A DNA stretch of 64,000 nucleotides from Moraxellaceae bacterium (GTDB lineage: Bacteria; Pseudomonadota; Gammaproteobacteria; Pseudomonadales; Moraxellaceae). The notes below the pieces were generated by a model. The model did not search any database. It was not told the origin of the DNA and saw only the letters and a list, made by a program, of their open reading frames with translations. Shown piece by piece: positions 28,433-37,824 of the stretch. Numbering within the stretch: the first letter of the stretch is position 1; each line of letters opens with the position of its first letter. Made by a program: the position numbers and the translations under genes. The DNA is taken from contig JAUSND010000012.1 of assembly GCA_030646295.1 (NCBI GenBank), positions 209,689 to 273,688 on the forward strand. The letters run 5' to 3'.

Positions 28433-31243
28433 ATGGCGCCAAGGACTTCAATCTTGATCCTCTTTGATACACGCAAATCCCTGCGCTGTCTTTCCGCACG
28501 CCTGCTGGCGGCGCTGTGTGTGCTTGTCTGCATGACAGGTCATGCGGCTGATCCTGCCGTGGCGCTTTTTTATGGCGCCAATCCGCCATGGGACGAGCTA
28601 CGTGCCTTTGATGTGGTGGTGGTTGATCCCGATCATGCGGGTCTGGATCCGCGCCCGCACCAGCATGTCGACAGCCAGGTGTTTGCCTATGTCAGCGTGG
28701 GCGAGGTACACCCGAGCCGGCCTTGGTTTGACGAGGTGCCGGCGGCATGGCGCAAGCAGGAAAACCCGGCATGGGGTTCACGCATCATTGACCAGTCCGC
28801 TGCCCAATGGCCTGCCTTTCTGGCGGAGCGCGTGATTGCGCCACTGTGGGAGCAGGGTTATCGCGGCTTTTTTCTGGACACGCTTGATTCCTGGCAGCGG
28901 CTGGCCCGGACACCGGAACAGCGTGCACGCCAGCAGGCGGGCCTGATTGCGGCGGTGCGCGCGATCAAGCAGCGGTTTCCCGAGGCCCGTCTCATTTTCA
29001 ATCGCGGTTTTGAAATCCTGCCGGAGGTACATGACCTGGCCTGGATGGTGGCCGGTGAATCGCTGTTCCAGGGGCATGATCCTGCACGCGGTACGGTTAC
29101 CGAGGTCAGCGAGACGGACCGGCAATGGCTGCTGGCCCGGCTGGGCGAAGTGCGTGAGCGCTACGGGCTGCCGGTGATGGCGATTGATTACGTGGCCCCG
29201 CACCAGCGCCAGCTGGCCCGTCAGACAGCCGAGAAAATCCGTGCCCTCGGCATGATCCCCTGGGTTACAACGCCGGCGCTGGATACCCTCGGTGTGGGCG
29301 CCATCGAGGTGCTGCCGCGCAAGGTGCTGGTGCTGTACAACCCGGCCGAAAGCCCGGATGTGTTTGTGTCGGAAGTGCAGCGCCTGCTGGCCATGCCACT
29401 GGCGTATCTGGGTCTGGTGATCGAGTACCTGCCGCTGACATCGGAGGTGCCGGCCATCGACTTGACCGGGCGCTATGCCGGCATTGTCAGCTGGCTGCGT
29501 GATCCGTCCGTGCTGGAAGGAACGGCATGGCCGCAATGGCTCAAGGCACAAACCGCCAAGGGCTTGCCGCTGGCGGTGTTCGGCAGCTTTGGCATGCAGC
29601 AGGATGTTGACGCCCTGCGCCAGTTCGGGGTGACGCCACCTGCCACGCTGCCGGATGCCGACCTGCGCATAGTCACGCAGTCGCCGATGATGGGCTTCGA
29701 GCTGCCGCTGCGGCCCCGTGTGGTTGGCTTGCCGGCCGTGAAGCTGGCGGGCGAGGGCAAGCCCTTGCTCGGGCTGCAGTCGGCCGCAGGTGAACAGTGG
29801 CATCCGGCGGCACTGATGCCCTGGGGTGGCTATGTGCTGGCGCCCTACATGGTCGGCCAGATGCCCGGTAACCAGGGCGAGCGCTGGTACGTCAATCCTG
29901 TGGCATTCCTGCGTGCCGCACTGCGCATTGATGCGGCGGTGCCGGTGCCGGATGTGACCACGGAAAACGGGCGCCGCCTGTTTTTCTCGCACATTGATGG
30001 CGACGGGTTTCCCAGCCAGTTTGAGGGCGGGGGCTTCCGCTTTGCCGGGGAGGTCCTGCGTGATGAGGTGCTCAAGCGTTACCAGTTGCCGGTCACCCTG
30101 TCCGTGATTGAGGGTGAAGTGGGACCCAAGGGTCTCTATGCGCAATTGTCACCGCGTCTGGAAAAAACCGCCCGCGACATGTATGCCCTGCCATGGGTGG
30201 AGGCCGCCACCCATACTTATTCGCATCCGTTTTTCTGGAGTCAGGCCGAAGCGGCGGAAGAAGAGGGCTATCACCTTGCCATCCCCGGTTACCGTTTTGA
30301 CATGGCGCGCGAAATCAGCGGCTCGGCCGATTACATCAACCGTAACCTGCTGCCGGCGGGCAAGCGTACCCAGGCGGTTTTCTGGACCGGCAATTGCGTG
30401 GCCACGGCCTCGGCCCTGGCCGAGGCAGAGCAGGCCGGTTTGCTCAACATGAATGGTGGCGAAACCACCATCACGCGCAGCCGCAATACCTGGGCGCGTA
30501 TTGCCGGGCTTGGCTTGCAGCGTAATGGCCATTTTCAGGTGTTTGCGCCCAACCAGAACGAGAATGTCTACACCGGTAACTGGACGGGCCCGTTTTATGG
30601 TTTTGATCGCGTGATCGAAACATTCGAGCTGACGGATCGCCCTTACCGCTTCAAGCCGGTGAACCTGTATTACCACACCTACTCGGCCAGCAAGCCGGCA
30701 TCGCTGAATGCCCTGCACCGCATTTATGCCTGGGTGGCCAGGCAGAACCTGCACCCGGTGTTTGCCTCCGACTACATTCGTAAGGTGCAGGACTTCAACC
30801 GCATGGTGATTGCCCGCACGCCTGACGGCTTCCGGGTGCGCGGTGACGGCCGCTTGCGTACCGTGCGCATTCCGGGGGGGCAGCCTGCAGCACCGGACTG
30901 GGCCGCCAGTCCAGGCCTTGCAGGTATGAGCCCGGCACCAGAGGGGCAGTACCTGCACCTGAGCGGCCCGGCGGCTGACCTGAAACTGACGGCACCGTCA
31001 GCAAAAGACGTGTATCTGGCCGAGGCCAACGCCCGCCTGTCCAGCTTTGAGCGCCGTGGCCGCGACCTGTATTTCGGGCTGGCCGGCAATGTGCCGCTGG
31101 CCTTTGCCCTGGGCAATGCGCAGGGCTGCCGTTTAACCGCAGGTGAAAAACTCCTGCATCCCCACCACAAGGCCGCAGGCCTTGACCACTATCGTCTGGA
31201 GCATCATGCAGAGTCGGCGTTTAAGCTCGATTGCGGCGCCTGA
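28433..31243 (+). CDS. pelA: Pel polysaccharide deacetylase/hydrolase PelA
   Basis: A periplasmic enzyme of about 936 residues. The signal peptide ends near CMTGHAA. The N-terminal glycoside-hydrolase domain (GH166-like, about residues 35-290) shows FYGANPPWDEL, FAYVSVGEVHPSRP and FLDTLDSWQRL. The middle part is Rossmann-like. A C-terminal CE4-like deacetylase has SHIDGDGF near 520 and THTYSHPF near 595, the metal-binding Asp/His set. It deacetylates and trims the Pel polymer of galactosamine and N-acetylgalactosamine. Start choice is uncertain: ATGs at 28397 and 28433 lack good ribosome sites, and a TTG at 28454 has AAGGA 8 bases upstream. First gene of the pel operon. Confidence 0.92.
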   Translation: MAPRTSILILFDTRKSLRCLSARLLAALCVLVCMTGHAADPAVALFYGANPPWDELRAFDVVVVDPDHAGLDPRPHQHVDSQVFAYVSVGEVHPSRPWFDEVPAAWRKQENPAWGSRIIDQSAAQWPAFLAERVIAPLWEQGYRGFFLDTLDSWQRLARTPEQRARQQAGLIAAVRAIKQRFPEARLIFNRGFEILPEVHDLAWMVAGESLFQGHDPARGTVTEVSETDRQWLLARLGEVRERYGLPVMAIDYVAPHQRQLARQTAEKIRALGMIPWVTTPALDTLGVGAIEVLPRKVLVLYNPAESPDVFVSEVQRLLAMPLAYLGLVIEYLPLTSEVPAIDLTGRYAGIVSWLRDPSVLEGTAWPQWLKAQTAKGLPLAVFGSFGMQQDVDALRQFGVTPPATLPDADLRIVTQSPMMGFELPLRPRVVGLPAVKLAGEGKPLLGLQSAAGEQWHPAALMPWGGYVLAPYMVGQMPGNQGERWYVNPVAFLRAALRIDAAVPVPDVTTENGRRLFFSHIDGDGFPSQFEGGGFRFAGEVLRDEVLKRYQLPVTLSVIEGEVGPKGLYAQLSPRLEKTARDMYALPWVEAATHTYSHPFFWSQAEAAEEEGYHLAIPGYRFDMAREISGSADYINRNLLPAGKRTQAVFWTGNCVATASALAEAEQAGLLNMNGGETTITRSRNTWARIAGLGLQRNGHFQVFAPNQNENVYTGNWTGPFYGFDRVIETFELTDRPYRFKPVNLYYHTYSASKPASLNALHRIYAWVARQNLHPVFASDYIRKVQDFNRMVIARTPDGFRVRGDGRLRTVRIPGGQPAAPDWAASPGLAGMSPAPEGQYLHLSGPAADLKLTAPSAKDVYLAEANARLSSFERRGRDLYFGLAGNVPLAFALGNAQGCRLTAGEKLLHPHHKAAGLDHYRLEHHAESAFKLDCGA

Positions 31244-32120
31244 GCGCCGGCGCTTCATGTCACCGGCCCACATCCTCGGATTCGGGCTGGTGGTGGCGTT
31301 CGCCCTGTTGGCGGTCTATCCGGGGCAAAGTCTGGAGCGACGTATCCAGGCCACCGTGCAGGCCGACTCCTTGTCGCTGGTCTACCTGCAGGCGTGGCTG
31401 CGCGCCATGCCGGAAGACCATGCCTTGCGTCTGCTCGTGGCAAGACGCCTGCTGGCGCGCGGTGACCTGCCCGAGGTTGCCATCATGCTGCAGCCTTTGC
31501 TGAGCCGGGATGAGGCAGCGCTGGGGCAGTTTTTCCGCGAGGCGCAAATCCTCAAGCTGGATTTGCTGGTGCAGGAAATGTGGCAGATTCCGGTTGGCCA
31601 GCCCGGCTTCAGGGCGGCGCAGCAGCGGGTGGAGCAGCACCTGAACATGCTGGCCACCCATGACTGGGATGAAGACAACCTCAACCTGTTCATCCGCGAG
31701 GCACAGAGTGCCGGTGCCGCCGCTGCCGCACAGCCCTTCATGCATCGCCTGCTGGAAAAATACCCGCAGATGGCGCCGCAAATGCGCGAGCAGTTAACTG
31801 CCATGGAACTGGCCGGCGGTAATCCCCGTGCGGTGGCGGCCCTGTATTTCCAGGGCATGGACCAGTCCCGTTCAACGGCGGAGAAGCGTGAAAAATTCAT
31901 TGCAGGCCTGCGTGTCCTGCAGGCGGGCGACCTCATGGCCGAGGTGCCGGAAGCCGCACGCGTGCACGGGGCGGCACTGGAGAATGACCCGGCCACCCTT
32001 GAGTTCCTGACACGCCTGATGACGCAGGCCAATCGCATGGATCGTGCCGAATACTATGTGACACGGCTGCTGCGGCAGCAGACGGCCGAGGCGCGTGCCC
32101 TCCAGGAGTCACGACCATGA
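31206..32120 (+). CDS. pelB: PelB, N-terminal part: inner-membrane TPR protein
   Basis: A 304-residue protein. It starts inside the end of pelA (overlap 38 bases) with GGAG upstream. One membrane helix (about 23-40, ILGFGLVVAFALLAVYPG) is followed by helical TPR-like repeats with QADSLSLVYLQAWLRAMPEDHALRL near 55. This corresponds to the N-terminal anchor and first TPRs of the single PelB of P. aeruginosa. It ends in an ATGA overlap with the next gene, which encodes the rest. The reading frame and spacing look intact, so this is probably a true two-gene form rather than a recent frameshift. Confidence 0.8.
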   Translation: MQSRRLSSIAAPERRRFMSPAHILGFGLVVAFALLAVYPGQSLERRIQATVQADSLSLVYLQAWLRAMPEDHALRLLVARRLLARGDLPEVAIMLQPLLSRDEAALGQFFREAQILKLDLLVQEMWQIPVGQPGFRAAQQRVEQHLNMLATHDWDEDNLNLFIREAQSAGAAAAAQPFMHRLLEKYPQMAPQMREQLTAMELAGGNPRAVAALYFQGMDQSRSTAEKREKFIAGLRVLQAGDLMAEVPEAARVHGAALENDPATLEFLTRLMTQANRMDRAEYYVTRLLRQQTAEARALQESRP

Positions 32121-34912
32121 AGCGCAGTCTTGTCCTGATGGCGCTGTGCAGCAGCGTCGCACTGGCAGAGCCGGCTGCTTCGCCGCTTGATCTGACCAGC
32201 GCGCCCTCGGCGCCGTTTAATCAGGTACGCTTCCAGCTTGGCTACGATGTGTACCTGGCCAGCGGCAATCTGGCGGCGGCCTACCGGGTGGCGGAGCGCG
32301 GTGTGCAGGAGCGCCCGCGCGATGTCGAGTGGCGCCGTCGGCTGGCCACGGTCGCGCAGTGGCTGAACAAGCCGGAAGTGGCGCTGGCCAACTGGCTGGC
32401 CATTGCCCGCCAGACCGGCGACGCCGCTGCCTGGCGTGAGGTCGGGCGCATCGCCCCGGCCGTGGCGGACAGCGAGGCCATGCTGGCCTACTGGCAGCAC
32501 GAACTGCAGCGCCAGCCGGGCAACGAAAAAGCACTGAAGGCATTGCTGGCCTCCTATGAGCAGGCCGGGCGGCCGGATGAGGCACTGCTGGTGCTGAAGC
32601 GCCAGCCCCGCAGCCGCGCCGTGCTGGAGGCCGAAGCCGATCTGGCCGAGCGTACCGGTCATGACGAAGTTGCCGTGGCGGCGCTGCTGGAACTCAATCG
32701 CCGTTTTGGTCCTGAGGAAGCCTGGGTAGTGCGGGCGGCCGGCCTGCACCTGCAGCGTGGTCAGGTGGCCCAGGCCGAGGCCCTGCTGGCATCGGCCGAG
32801 CCTGCCATGCCGGCAACGGCCCTGCAGTTCTGGCAGTTGCGTGCCGATGTGGCCGAGCTCTCGGGTGATCAGGCGGCGGCGGTTCGCGCCTATGGGCGCA
32901 TTGAGGCCAGTGGCAAGGCCAGTAGCGACAGCCTGACACGACAGGCGGATCTGCTGCAGGAAAAAGATCCCCTCGCGGCCGCACGGCTGCAAGTGCTGGC
33001 GTGGCAGACCGATCACAAGCCCGAAGCGGTGGAGTCCGCCCTGTACCACTGGTCAAGGGTCGAGGCATGGGCGCCGGCAGAGGCATTTCTGGCAACGCTG
33101 ACGGCAGACGAGCTGGCCATGCTGGAGCAGCACCCCGGGTTTCTGCAGCAACGTGCCAACCTGCATCTGGCACGAGGCCGTGGCGATGCGGCCGGCCGCG
33201 ACCTGCGCGCGGCCATGGCACTTGCGCCCCGGGATAATTATTTGCGGCAGGCGTGGATGGCCTGGCTGGTCAGCCAGGGCGAACCGTCAGTGCTGCGCCG
33301 CATGCTGCAGGAAGGACGCAGTCAGGCAGCACGCCAGCCGGACCTCTGGCCGGTCTGGGCTGCGGGCTGGAACCGTCTGGATGCACCTGACCAGGCACTG
33401 CCGTGGCTGCAGGCACATTACCGGCTCAGGCGCGATGACCTGAGTGCACTGGCGCTGGCCGATACCTTGCGTGCCGATGGCCGCGAGGCACAGGCGCTGG
33501 TGCTGGAACAGTCCGTATGGTCGCGCCGGCTGGGTGCGGCCCCGAGCTCGGCTGACCTGCAACGGGAATATGCCGATGCCCTGTTCCGTCTGCAGCTGGC
33601 TAGGCTACCGGTTGATCCGCGCCGGCAGGCGCTGCACACCCTGATCCAGCGTGAGCAGGGCAAGGATGGCCGTGTCAGGGAGTACGTGCGCGATCTCGTG
33701 CTGGGCGAGGCATGGGCCGGCGAGGCCATTGATACCGAACCGCCACGGGTAGGCCGCGAGCTGCCGTCCGACCAGCCCCTGCCGCTGTGGTCGCAGCTGG
33801 GCACCGCCCTGCTGATGGACGATACCGCCACCCTGGAGACGCTGCTGGAGACCCCCGACCGCTTGCCCGCCAATGACCGTACGGTGGCCGCCATCCGGCT
33901 GGGCCGCACCGGACAGGCGAGCGAGCTGGCTGCTGACAGCGCCGAATCACGCCCGTATGACGATGTGGCCGACCAGTATCTGCAGGAGCGTATCTGGCGC
34001 GATGGCGACCGGGTGGATATCGCCATCCAGTACGAAGACTGGGATTCCCTGTACCGTGACATTCTCGCGGTCGATCTGGTGCATGGTCTGACCGAGCACC
34101 TGCATCTGCATCTGGCGCATGAGGCAGCAAGGCTGTCGAGTGACCCGCAGCAGATCCGCCTGCCCGAGGACCAGCAGGCTTTTTCGCTGGCCGGCCTCAT
34201 CTGGCAGGGCGAGCGTCTCCGCATGGAGGGAGCGCTTACTTACCTCGATGGCATTGATGCTAATGCAGGATTGTACGGCGACCTGCAGTGGAACGCGTAC
34301 CCGTGGCTGTTCGAGGCGCGCGGTGGTCTGGCGCAGCCGGCCACAGACACCGCCGGCCTGCGCGTCGGCGGCTACAAGGATTACCTGCAGCTGGGCACCA
34401 GCTGGCAGGTCACGCCCCGCAACAGCCTCCAGCTGCAGCTTGAGCACGCACTTTATTCTGCCCAGGCTGGCGACGGCGAGCTGGGCGATGCCGATACCCT
34501 GACCGCAAGCTGGCGCTACCAGCTCATGGGCGATGTGGCCCTCATTACCCGCCTGGTCGAGCTGCAGTCGCAAGCCGAGTCGACCTTGCCGGCCAGCCTG
34601 CTGCCGGTACTGCCGGTGGGTGCACCGGCCAACCCTGCCTTTTTTGTGCCTGCCCCGTACACGCAGGCCGGATTCGGCATGGCCTTTAACGAGAGCGCCG
34701 AGGCCGGCTACCAGCGCCGCTGGCGTCCGTTCGGCCATGCCGGCCTGACCTATGACAGCGTCGTTGATCTGGGCTACGAGGGCCGCATCGGCGTGCTCGG
34801 TCCGGTGGTCGGGCGCGACCGCCTGCGCTTCTACGCGTCAGGCAGCTATGGCGCCCAGGTCAATGCCGCTCCCAGCCTTACCCTGAATCTGGACTATCTG
34901 TTCTTCTACTGA
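32117..34912 (+). CDS. pelB: PelB, C-terminal part: TPR and outer-membrane porin
   Basis: A 931-residue protein with its own signal peptide (LVLMALCSSVALA). TPR-like helical repeats fill residues about 35-500 (VYLASGNLAAAYRVAERG, LLASYEQAGRPDEALLVL, WLQAHYRLRRDDLSALALADTL). The last about 320 residues are a beta-barrel, with alternating strands such as LQLGTSWQVTPRNSLQLQLE and a C-terminal aromatic ending LFFY. This is the secretin-like exit pore of the Pel system, with TPRs that bind PelA and the polymer. Having its own signal peptide means the periplasmic TPR-barrel protein is not covalently tied to the inner membrane here. Confidence 0.88.
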   Translation: MKRSLVLMALCSSVALAEPAASPLDLTSAPSAPFNQVRFQLGYDVYLASGNLAAAYRVAERGVQERPRDVEWRRRLATVAQWLNKPEVALANWLAIARQTGDAAAWREVGRIAPAVADSEAMLAYWQHELQRQPGNEKALKALLASYEQAGRPDEALLVLKRQPRSRAVLEAEADLAERTGHDEVAVAALLELNRRFGPEEAWVVRAAGLHLQRGQVAQAEALLASAEPAMPATALQFWQLRADVAELSGDQAAAVRAYGRIEASGKASSDSLTRQADLLQEKDPLAAARLQVLAWQTDHKPEAVESALYHWSRVEAWAPAEAFLATLTADELAMLEQHPGFLQQRANLHLARGRGDAAGRDLRAAMALAPRDNYLRQAWMAWLVSQGEPSVLRRMLQEGRSQAARQPDLWPVWAAGWNRLDAPDQALPWLQAHYRLRRDDLSALALADTLRADGREAQALVLEQSVWSRRLGAAPSSADLQREYADALFRLQLARLPVDPRRQALHTLIQREQGKDGRVREYVRDLVLGEAWAGEAIDTEPPRVGRELPSDQPLPLWSQLGTALLMDDTATLETLLETPDRLPANDRTVAAIRLGRTGQASELAADSAESRPYDDVADQYLQERIWRDGDRVDIAIQYEDWDSLYRDILAVDLVHGLTEHLHLHLAHEAARLSSDPQQIRLPEDQQAFSLAGLIWQGERLRMEGALTYLDGIDANAGLYGDLQWNAYPWLFEARGGLAQPATDTAGLRVGGYKDYLQLGTSWQVTPRNSLQLQLEHALYSAQAGDGELGDADTLTASWRYQLMGDVALITRLVELQSQAESTLPASLLPVLPVGAPANPAFFVPAPYTQAGFGMAFNESAEAGYQRRWRPFGHAGLTYDSVVDLGYEGRIGVLGPVVGRDRLRFYASGSYGAQVNAAPSLTLNLDYLFFY

Positions 34913-34944
34913 CCGTGGGCCCGAGGCCTGCAAGAGAGGATGTA

Positions 34945-35484
34945 ATGCACTACGCACATTTCCTGAAACGACTGCTGATGCTGTTGCCGGTACTGGCGCT
35001 TGCCGCCTGTTCCACCCTGGAGACATCGCCGGCCCCGTCACTCGACACAGCCGCACGCTGGGCATTGCTGCCGGCCGTGAACAACACCGAAACCGCCCAG
35101 GCCGGCGGCCGTCTGGACGCCCTGACCGCCAGCCTGTTGCAGGCCCGTGGCATCAAGGACCTGCAGCGCCACCCCGGGTCCGGCAATGAAAGCCTGCTGG
35201 CGCCGGCGGATCGTGCTGCCCAGGATGCCGCGCTGGCATGGGCACGCAGCCAGAATGCCAAATATGCCGTGTATGGCTCGGTGCAGGAGTGGCGCTACAA
35301 GACCGGCCTCGATGGCGAGCCGGCAGCCGGCCTGACCCTGACCGTGGTTGATGTGGCCAGCGGCAAGGTGCTCTGGACGGGCAGCGGTGCCCGTACCGGC
35401 TGGAGCCGCGAGGCGGTTGCCGCGGTTGCCCAGAAGCTGCTCGGCAGCCTGATTGATAAAGCCCTGTCCTCCACCAAGCCCTGA
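34945..35484 (+). CDS. pelC: Pel outer-membrane lipoprotein PelC
   Basis: A 179-residue lipoprotein. The lipobox is LALAAC (Cys about residue 22). The mature domain has WALLPAVNNTETAQAGGRLDALTASLL, then KYAVYGSVQEWRYKTGLDGEPAAGLTLTVVD, as in PelC proteins. In P. aeruginosa PelC forms a dodecameric funnel at the outer membrane below PelB. The start was set at 34945 with GAGAGGATG upstream. It sits between the porin part of pelB and pelD, the conserved order. Confidence 0.9.
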   Translation: MHYAHFLKRLLMLLPVLALAACSTLETSPAPSLDTAARWALLPAVNNTETAQAGGRLDALTASLLQARGIKDLQRHPGSGNESLLAPADRAAQDAALAWARSQNAKYAVYGSVQEWRYKTGLDGEPAAGLTLTVVDVASGKVLWTGSGARTGWSREAVAAVAQKLLGSLIDKALSSTKP

Positions 35485-35495
35485 GCAGGAATAAC

Positions 35496-36833
35496 ATGCG
35501 CGCCTACCAGTCCTCACGACTCGCCGCCTGGTTTGCCCCCAAGCGAATCACCAAGGCCGGCATCATCGAGATCATCGGCCTGACACTGGCCGGCCTGCTG
35601 GTGGCCGCGCTGTTCCAGCCGGGAGATCCCTTCCTGCTGACACAGCCCTTCCCGTGGCTGTGGCTGGTGCCGCTGGTGCTGGCCCTGCGCTACGGCACCC
35701 CGGCCGCCTTCGGTTCCAGTGCCCTGCTGCTGATTGGCTGGTATGCCCTGCCGCTGCTCGGGCTGGGTGGCGGGCGCCTGCCGCTGACGCATTTTGTCGG
35801 GGGTCTGGTGATGACCCTGATTGCCGGCGAGTTCTCCGATGTGTGGAGCTCGCGCCTGCGCCGGGTGGCCGACGTGAACGGCTATCTGGGCGAGCGTCTG
35901 GATGCCCTGACCCGTCGTCATTACCTGCTGCGCCTGTCGCATGACCGCCTGGAGCACGAGCTGCTGGTCAAGCCGCTGACCCTGCGTGATGCCCTGCAGG
36001 GGCTGCGCCGCCTCACGGTGCGCCGGCCCGAAGCCCTGCTGCCCGAGTCGGCGGAGCTGTTGCGTCTGGTTTGCCAGTCCAGCCAGATCGAGAAAGCCGG
36101 CCTCTACACGTTCAATGACGGCAAGCTGGACACCACGCCGGTCGCATCGGCAGGCGACGCCGGCACACTGGAGACGGCAGATCCGCTCGTCCGCTCTGCC
36201 CTTGAGCACAAGCTGCTGTGCCATGTGCAGACAGAGGGTCTGCAACAGGAGAGCAGCCGCTACCTGGTGGTTGCCCCGGTCATGACCAGCGACAAGAAGC
36301 TGCTGGGATTGCTGGCGGTCGAGCGCATGCCCTTCCTGTCACTCAACGAAGAAAGCCTGCAGTTCCTCACCGTCCTGCTTGGCTATTACGCCGATGGCGT
36401 TGGCAATGCCCATGCGGTGCAGGCCATTCATGCCGCTGTGCCCGAGTGCCCCATCGTGTTTGCGGTCGAGCTCGCGCGGCTGCACCGCATTCACCATGAT
36501 GTCGGCATCCACTCCATGCTCGCCGCGCTCGTGATTGCCCCGGGCACCCACCAGAGCGAGATCGCCATCGAGGTCATGCGGCAGTCACGCCAGCTTGACC
36601 AGATATGGGATTACAACCACAACGGCCTGCGCATCCTGATGACACTCATGCCGCTGCACGGTGAGCCGGCCATGGCAGGGTATCTGCAGCGCACAGAGGG
36701 CTGGTTGCATGCCAGTTTCGGCTTCAAGGATTTCCAGAGTGCGGGCGTCACGCCGGCCAGCATGCTGATTGGCAGCGTCGAGCCGGTGCACCTGTTGCGC
36801 AGCATGATCGAGAGGTGTGTCCATGGGCACTGA
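35496..36833 (+). CDS. pelD: c-di-GMP receptor PelD
   Basis: A 445-residue inner-membrane protein. About four helices lie in residues 25-120, followed by a GAF domain (about 170-310) and a degenerate GGDEF domain (about 315-445). The GGDEF signature itself is absent, but an RxxD inhibitory-site motif, RQLD, is present near residue 365 (MRQSRQLDQIWDYNHNG), as in P. aeruginosa PelD, where it binds c-di-GMP. It therefore acts as the post-translational switch of Pel synthesis. It overlaps the start of pelE by 11 bases. Confidence 0.93.
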   Translation: MRAYQSSRLAAWFAPKRITKAGIIEIIGLTLAGLLVAALFQPGDPFLLTQPFPWLWLVPLVLALRYGTPAAFGSSALLLIGWYALPLLGLGGGRLPLTHFVGGLVMTLIAGEFSDVWSSRLRRVADVNGYLGERLDALTRRHYLLRLSHDRLEHELLVKPLTLRDALQGLRRLTVRRPEALLPESAELLRLVCQSSQIEKAGLYTFNDGKLDTTPVASAGDAGTLETADPLVRSALEHKLLCHVQTEGLQQESSRYLVVAPVMTSDKKLLGLLAVERMPFLSLNEESLQFLTVLLGYYADGVGNAHAVQAIHAAVPECPIVFAVELARLHRIHHDVGIHSMLAALVIAPGTHQSEIAIEVMRQSRQLDQIWDYNHNGLRILMTLMPLHGEPAMAGYLQRTEGWLHASFGFKDFQSAGVTPASMLIGSVEPVHLLRSMIERCVHGH

Positions 36834-37824
36834 GCTCAAGCTGGCACTGGCCGCCCTGGTAGCGGAAACAGCGGCAATTGCACTGCTGTTCCTGAACAGC
36901 TCGGACACGGCATTGCTGTATGAGTTTTTTCTGCTGCATGCCACGGCCAGCGCCCTTGCGGCGCCCTTTGTCTGGGCTTTCCTGCCGCCCCGTTACCGCC
37001 AGCCCCGGCTGGCAGTGCTGGCCTTGCTGTTCTGTGTCTGCTTTTTCATTCCGGTATTTGGTCTGGCCGGCTTCTTTGCCGGCGTCCTCATGGCCGTCTG
37101 GTGGCCACGCCTGCGCCGGGTGCGCTCGTTCAATGAAGTCAGGACGCCGCGCTTCGAAGTGCAGCACGGGCCACAGAAAATGGGCACCCTCCGGCTGGGG
37201 CAGGTGCGCAACCAGCTGGCCAGTGCCACCGTCCCGCTGGATTTGCGCATGAAAGCTTTGCTTGCCCTGCAGGAGGTGCCGGGCCGTCATGCCTCCGAAA
37301 TCCTGCGCGAGGTGATGGCTGATCCTGCCGACGATCTGCGCCTGCTGGCCTTCGGCATGCTGGACAGCAAGGAAAAACTGATCAATGAACGTATCCATGT
37401 GGCCGGCGAAGCACTGAAGGCCGCGCGCGATCCCCAGGCCGAATATGCGGCCAGCAAGCAGCTGGCCGAGCTTTACTGGGAGCTGGTGTACCAGGGCCTG
37501 GTGCAGGGTGACATGCGTCTGTATGCACTGGAGCAGGCCAGAAAACATGTGACCAAGGCGCTGGCGCATCATCAGGCCGACGGCGGCCTGTGGGTTATCG
37601 CCGGACGCATGCGCCTGCTGGAAAAAGACTATGAAGGCTCCCTTGCCGCATTCGAGAGTGCAGTGAAAAACAAGTTTCCGCTGGTACGTATTGAGCCCTA
37701 TCTGGCCGAGCTGGCATTCAGGCGTCACGACTTTGCTGCAGTGCGCAGGCACATGCAGAAAATCCAGCGTGAAGGACGCAGTCAGCAAATGGCACTGGTA
37801 GCCGATTTCTGGGGGCAGGCATGA
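36823..37824 (+). CDS. pelE: Pel biosynthesis membrane protein PelE
   Basis: A 333-residue protein. N-terminal helices fill residues about 5-95, including FVWAFLPPRYRQPRLAVLALLF. A soluble helical part with TPR character follows (ALLALQEVPGRHASEILREVM, DYEGSLAAFESAVKNKFPLVR, AELAFRRHDFAAVRRHMQKI). In the Pel machine PelE joins PelD, PelF and PelG in the inner-membrane synthase complex. The ATG at 36823 has GAGAGG 5 bases upstream; a GTG lies 6 bases earlier. It overlaps pelF by 4 bases (ATGA). Confidence 0.9.
   Translation: MGTELKLALAALVAETAAIALLFLNSSDTALLYEFFLLHATASALAAPFVWAFLPPRYRQPRLAVLALLFCVCFFIPVFGLAGFFAGVLMAVWWPRLRRVRSFNEVRTPRFEVQHGPQKMGTLRLGQVRNQLASATVPLDLRMKALLALQEVPGRHASEILREVMADPADDLRLLAFGMLDSKEKLINERIHVAGEALKAARDPQAEYAASKQLAELYWELVYQGLVQGDMRLYALEQARKHVTKALAHHQADGGLWVIAGRMRLLEKDYEGSLAAFESAVKNKFPLVRIEPYLAELAFRRHDFAAVRRHMQKIQREGRSQQMALVADFWGQA

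Noticed and set aside
31206..34912. Split pelB as a simple frameshift or sequencing error
   Set aside because: The second part starts with a proper signal peptide and an ATGA overlap, and both parts end and begin cleanly, so a natural two-gene form is more likely. It is kept as a finding to check.
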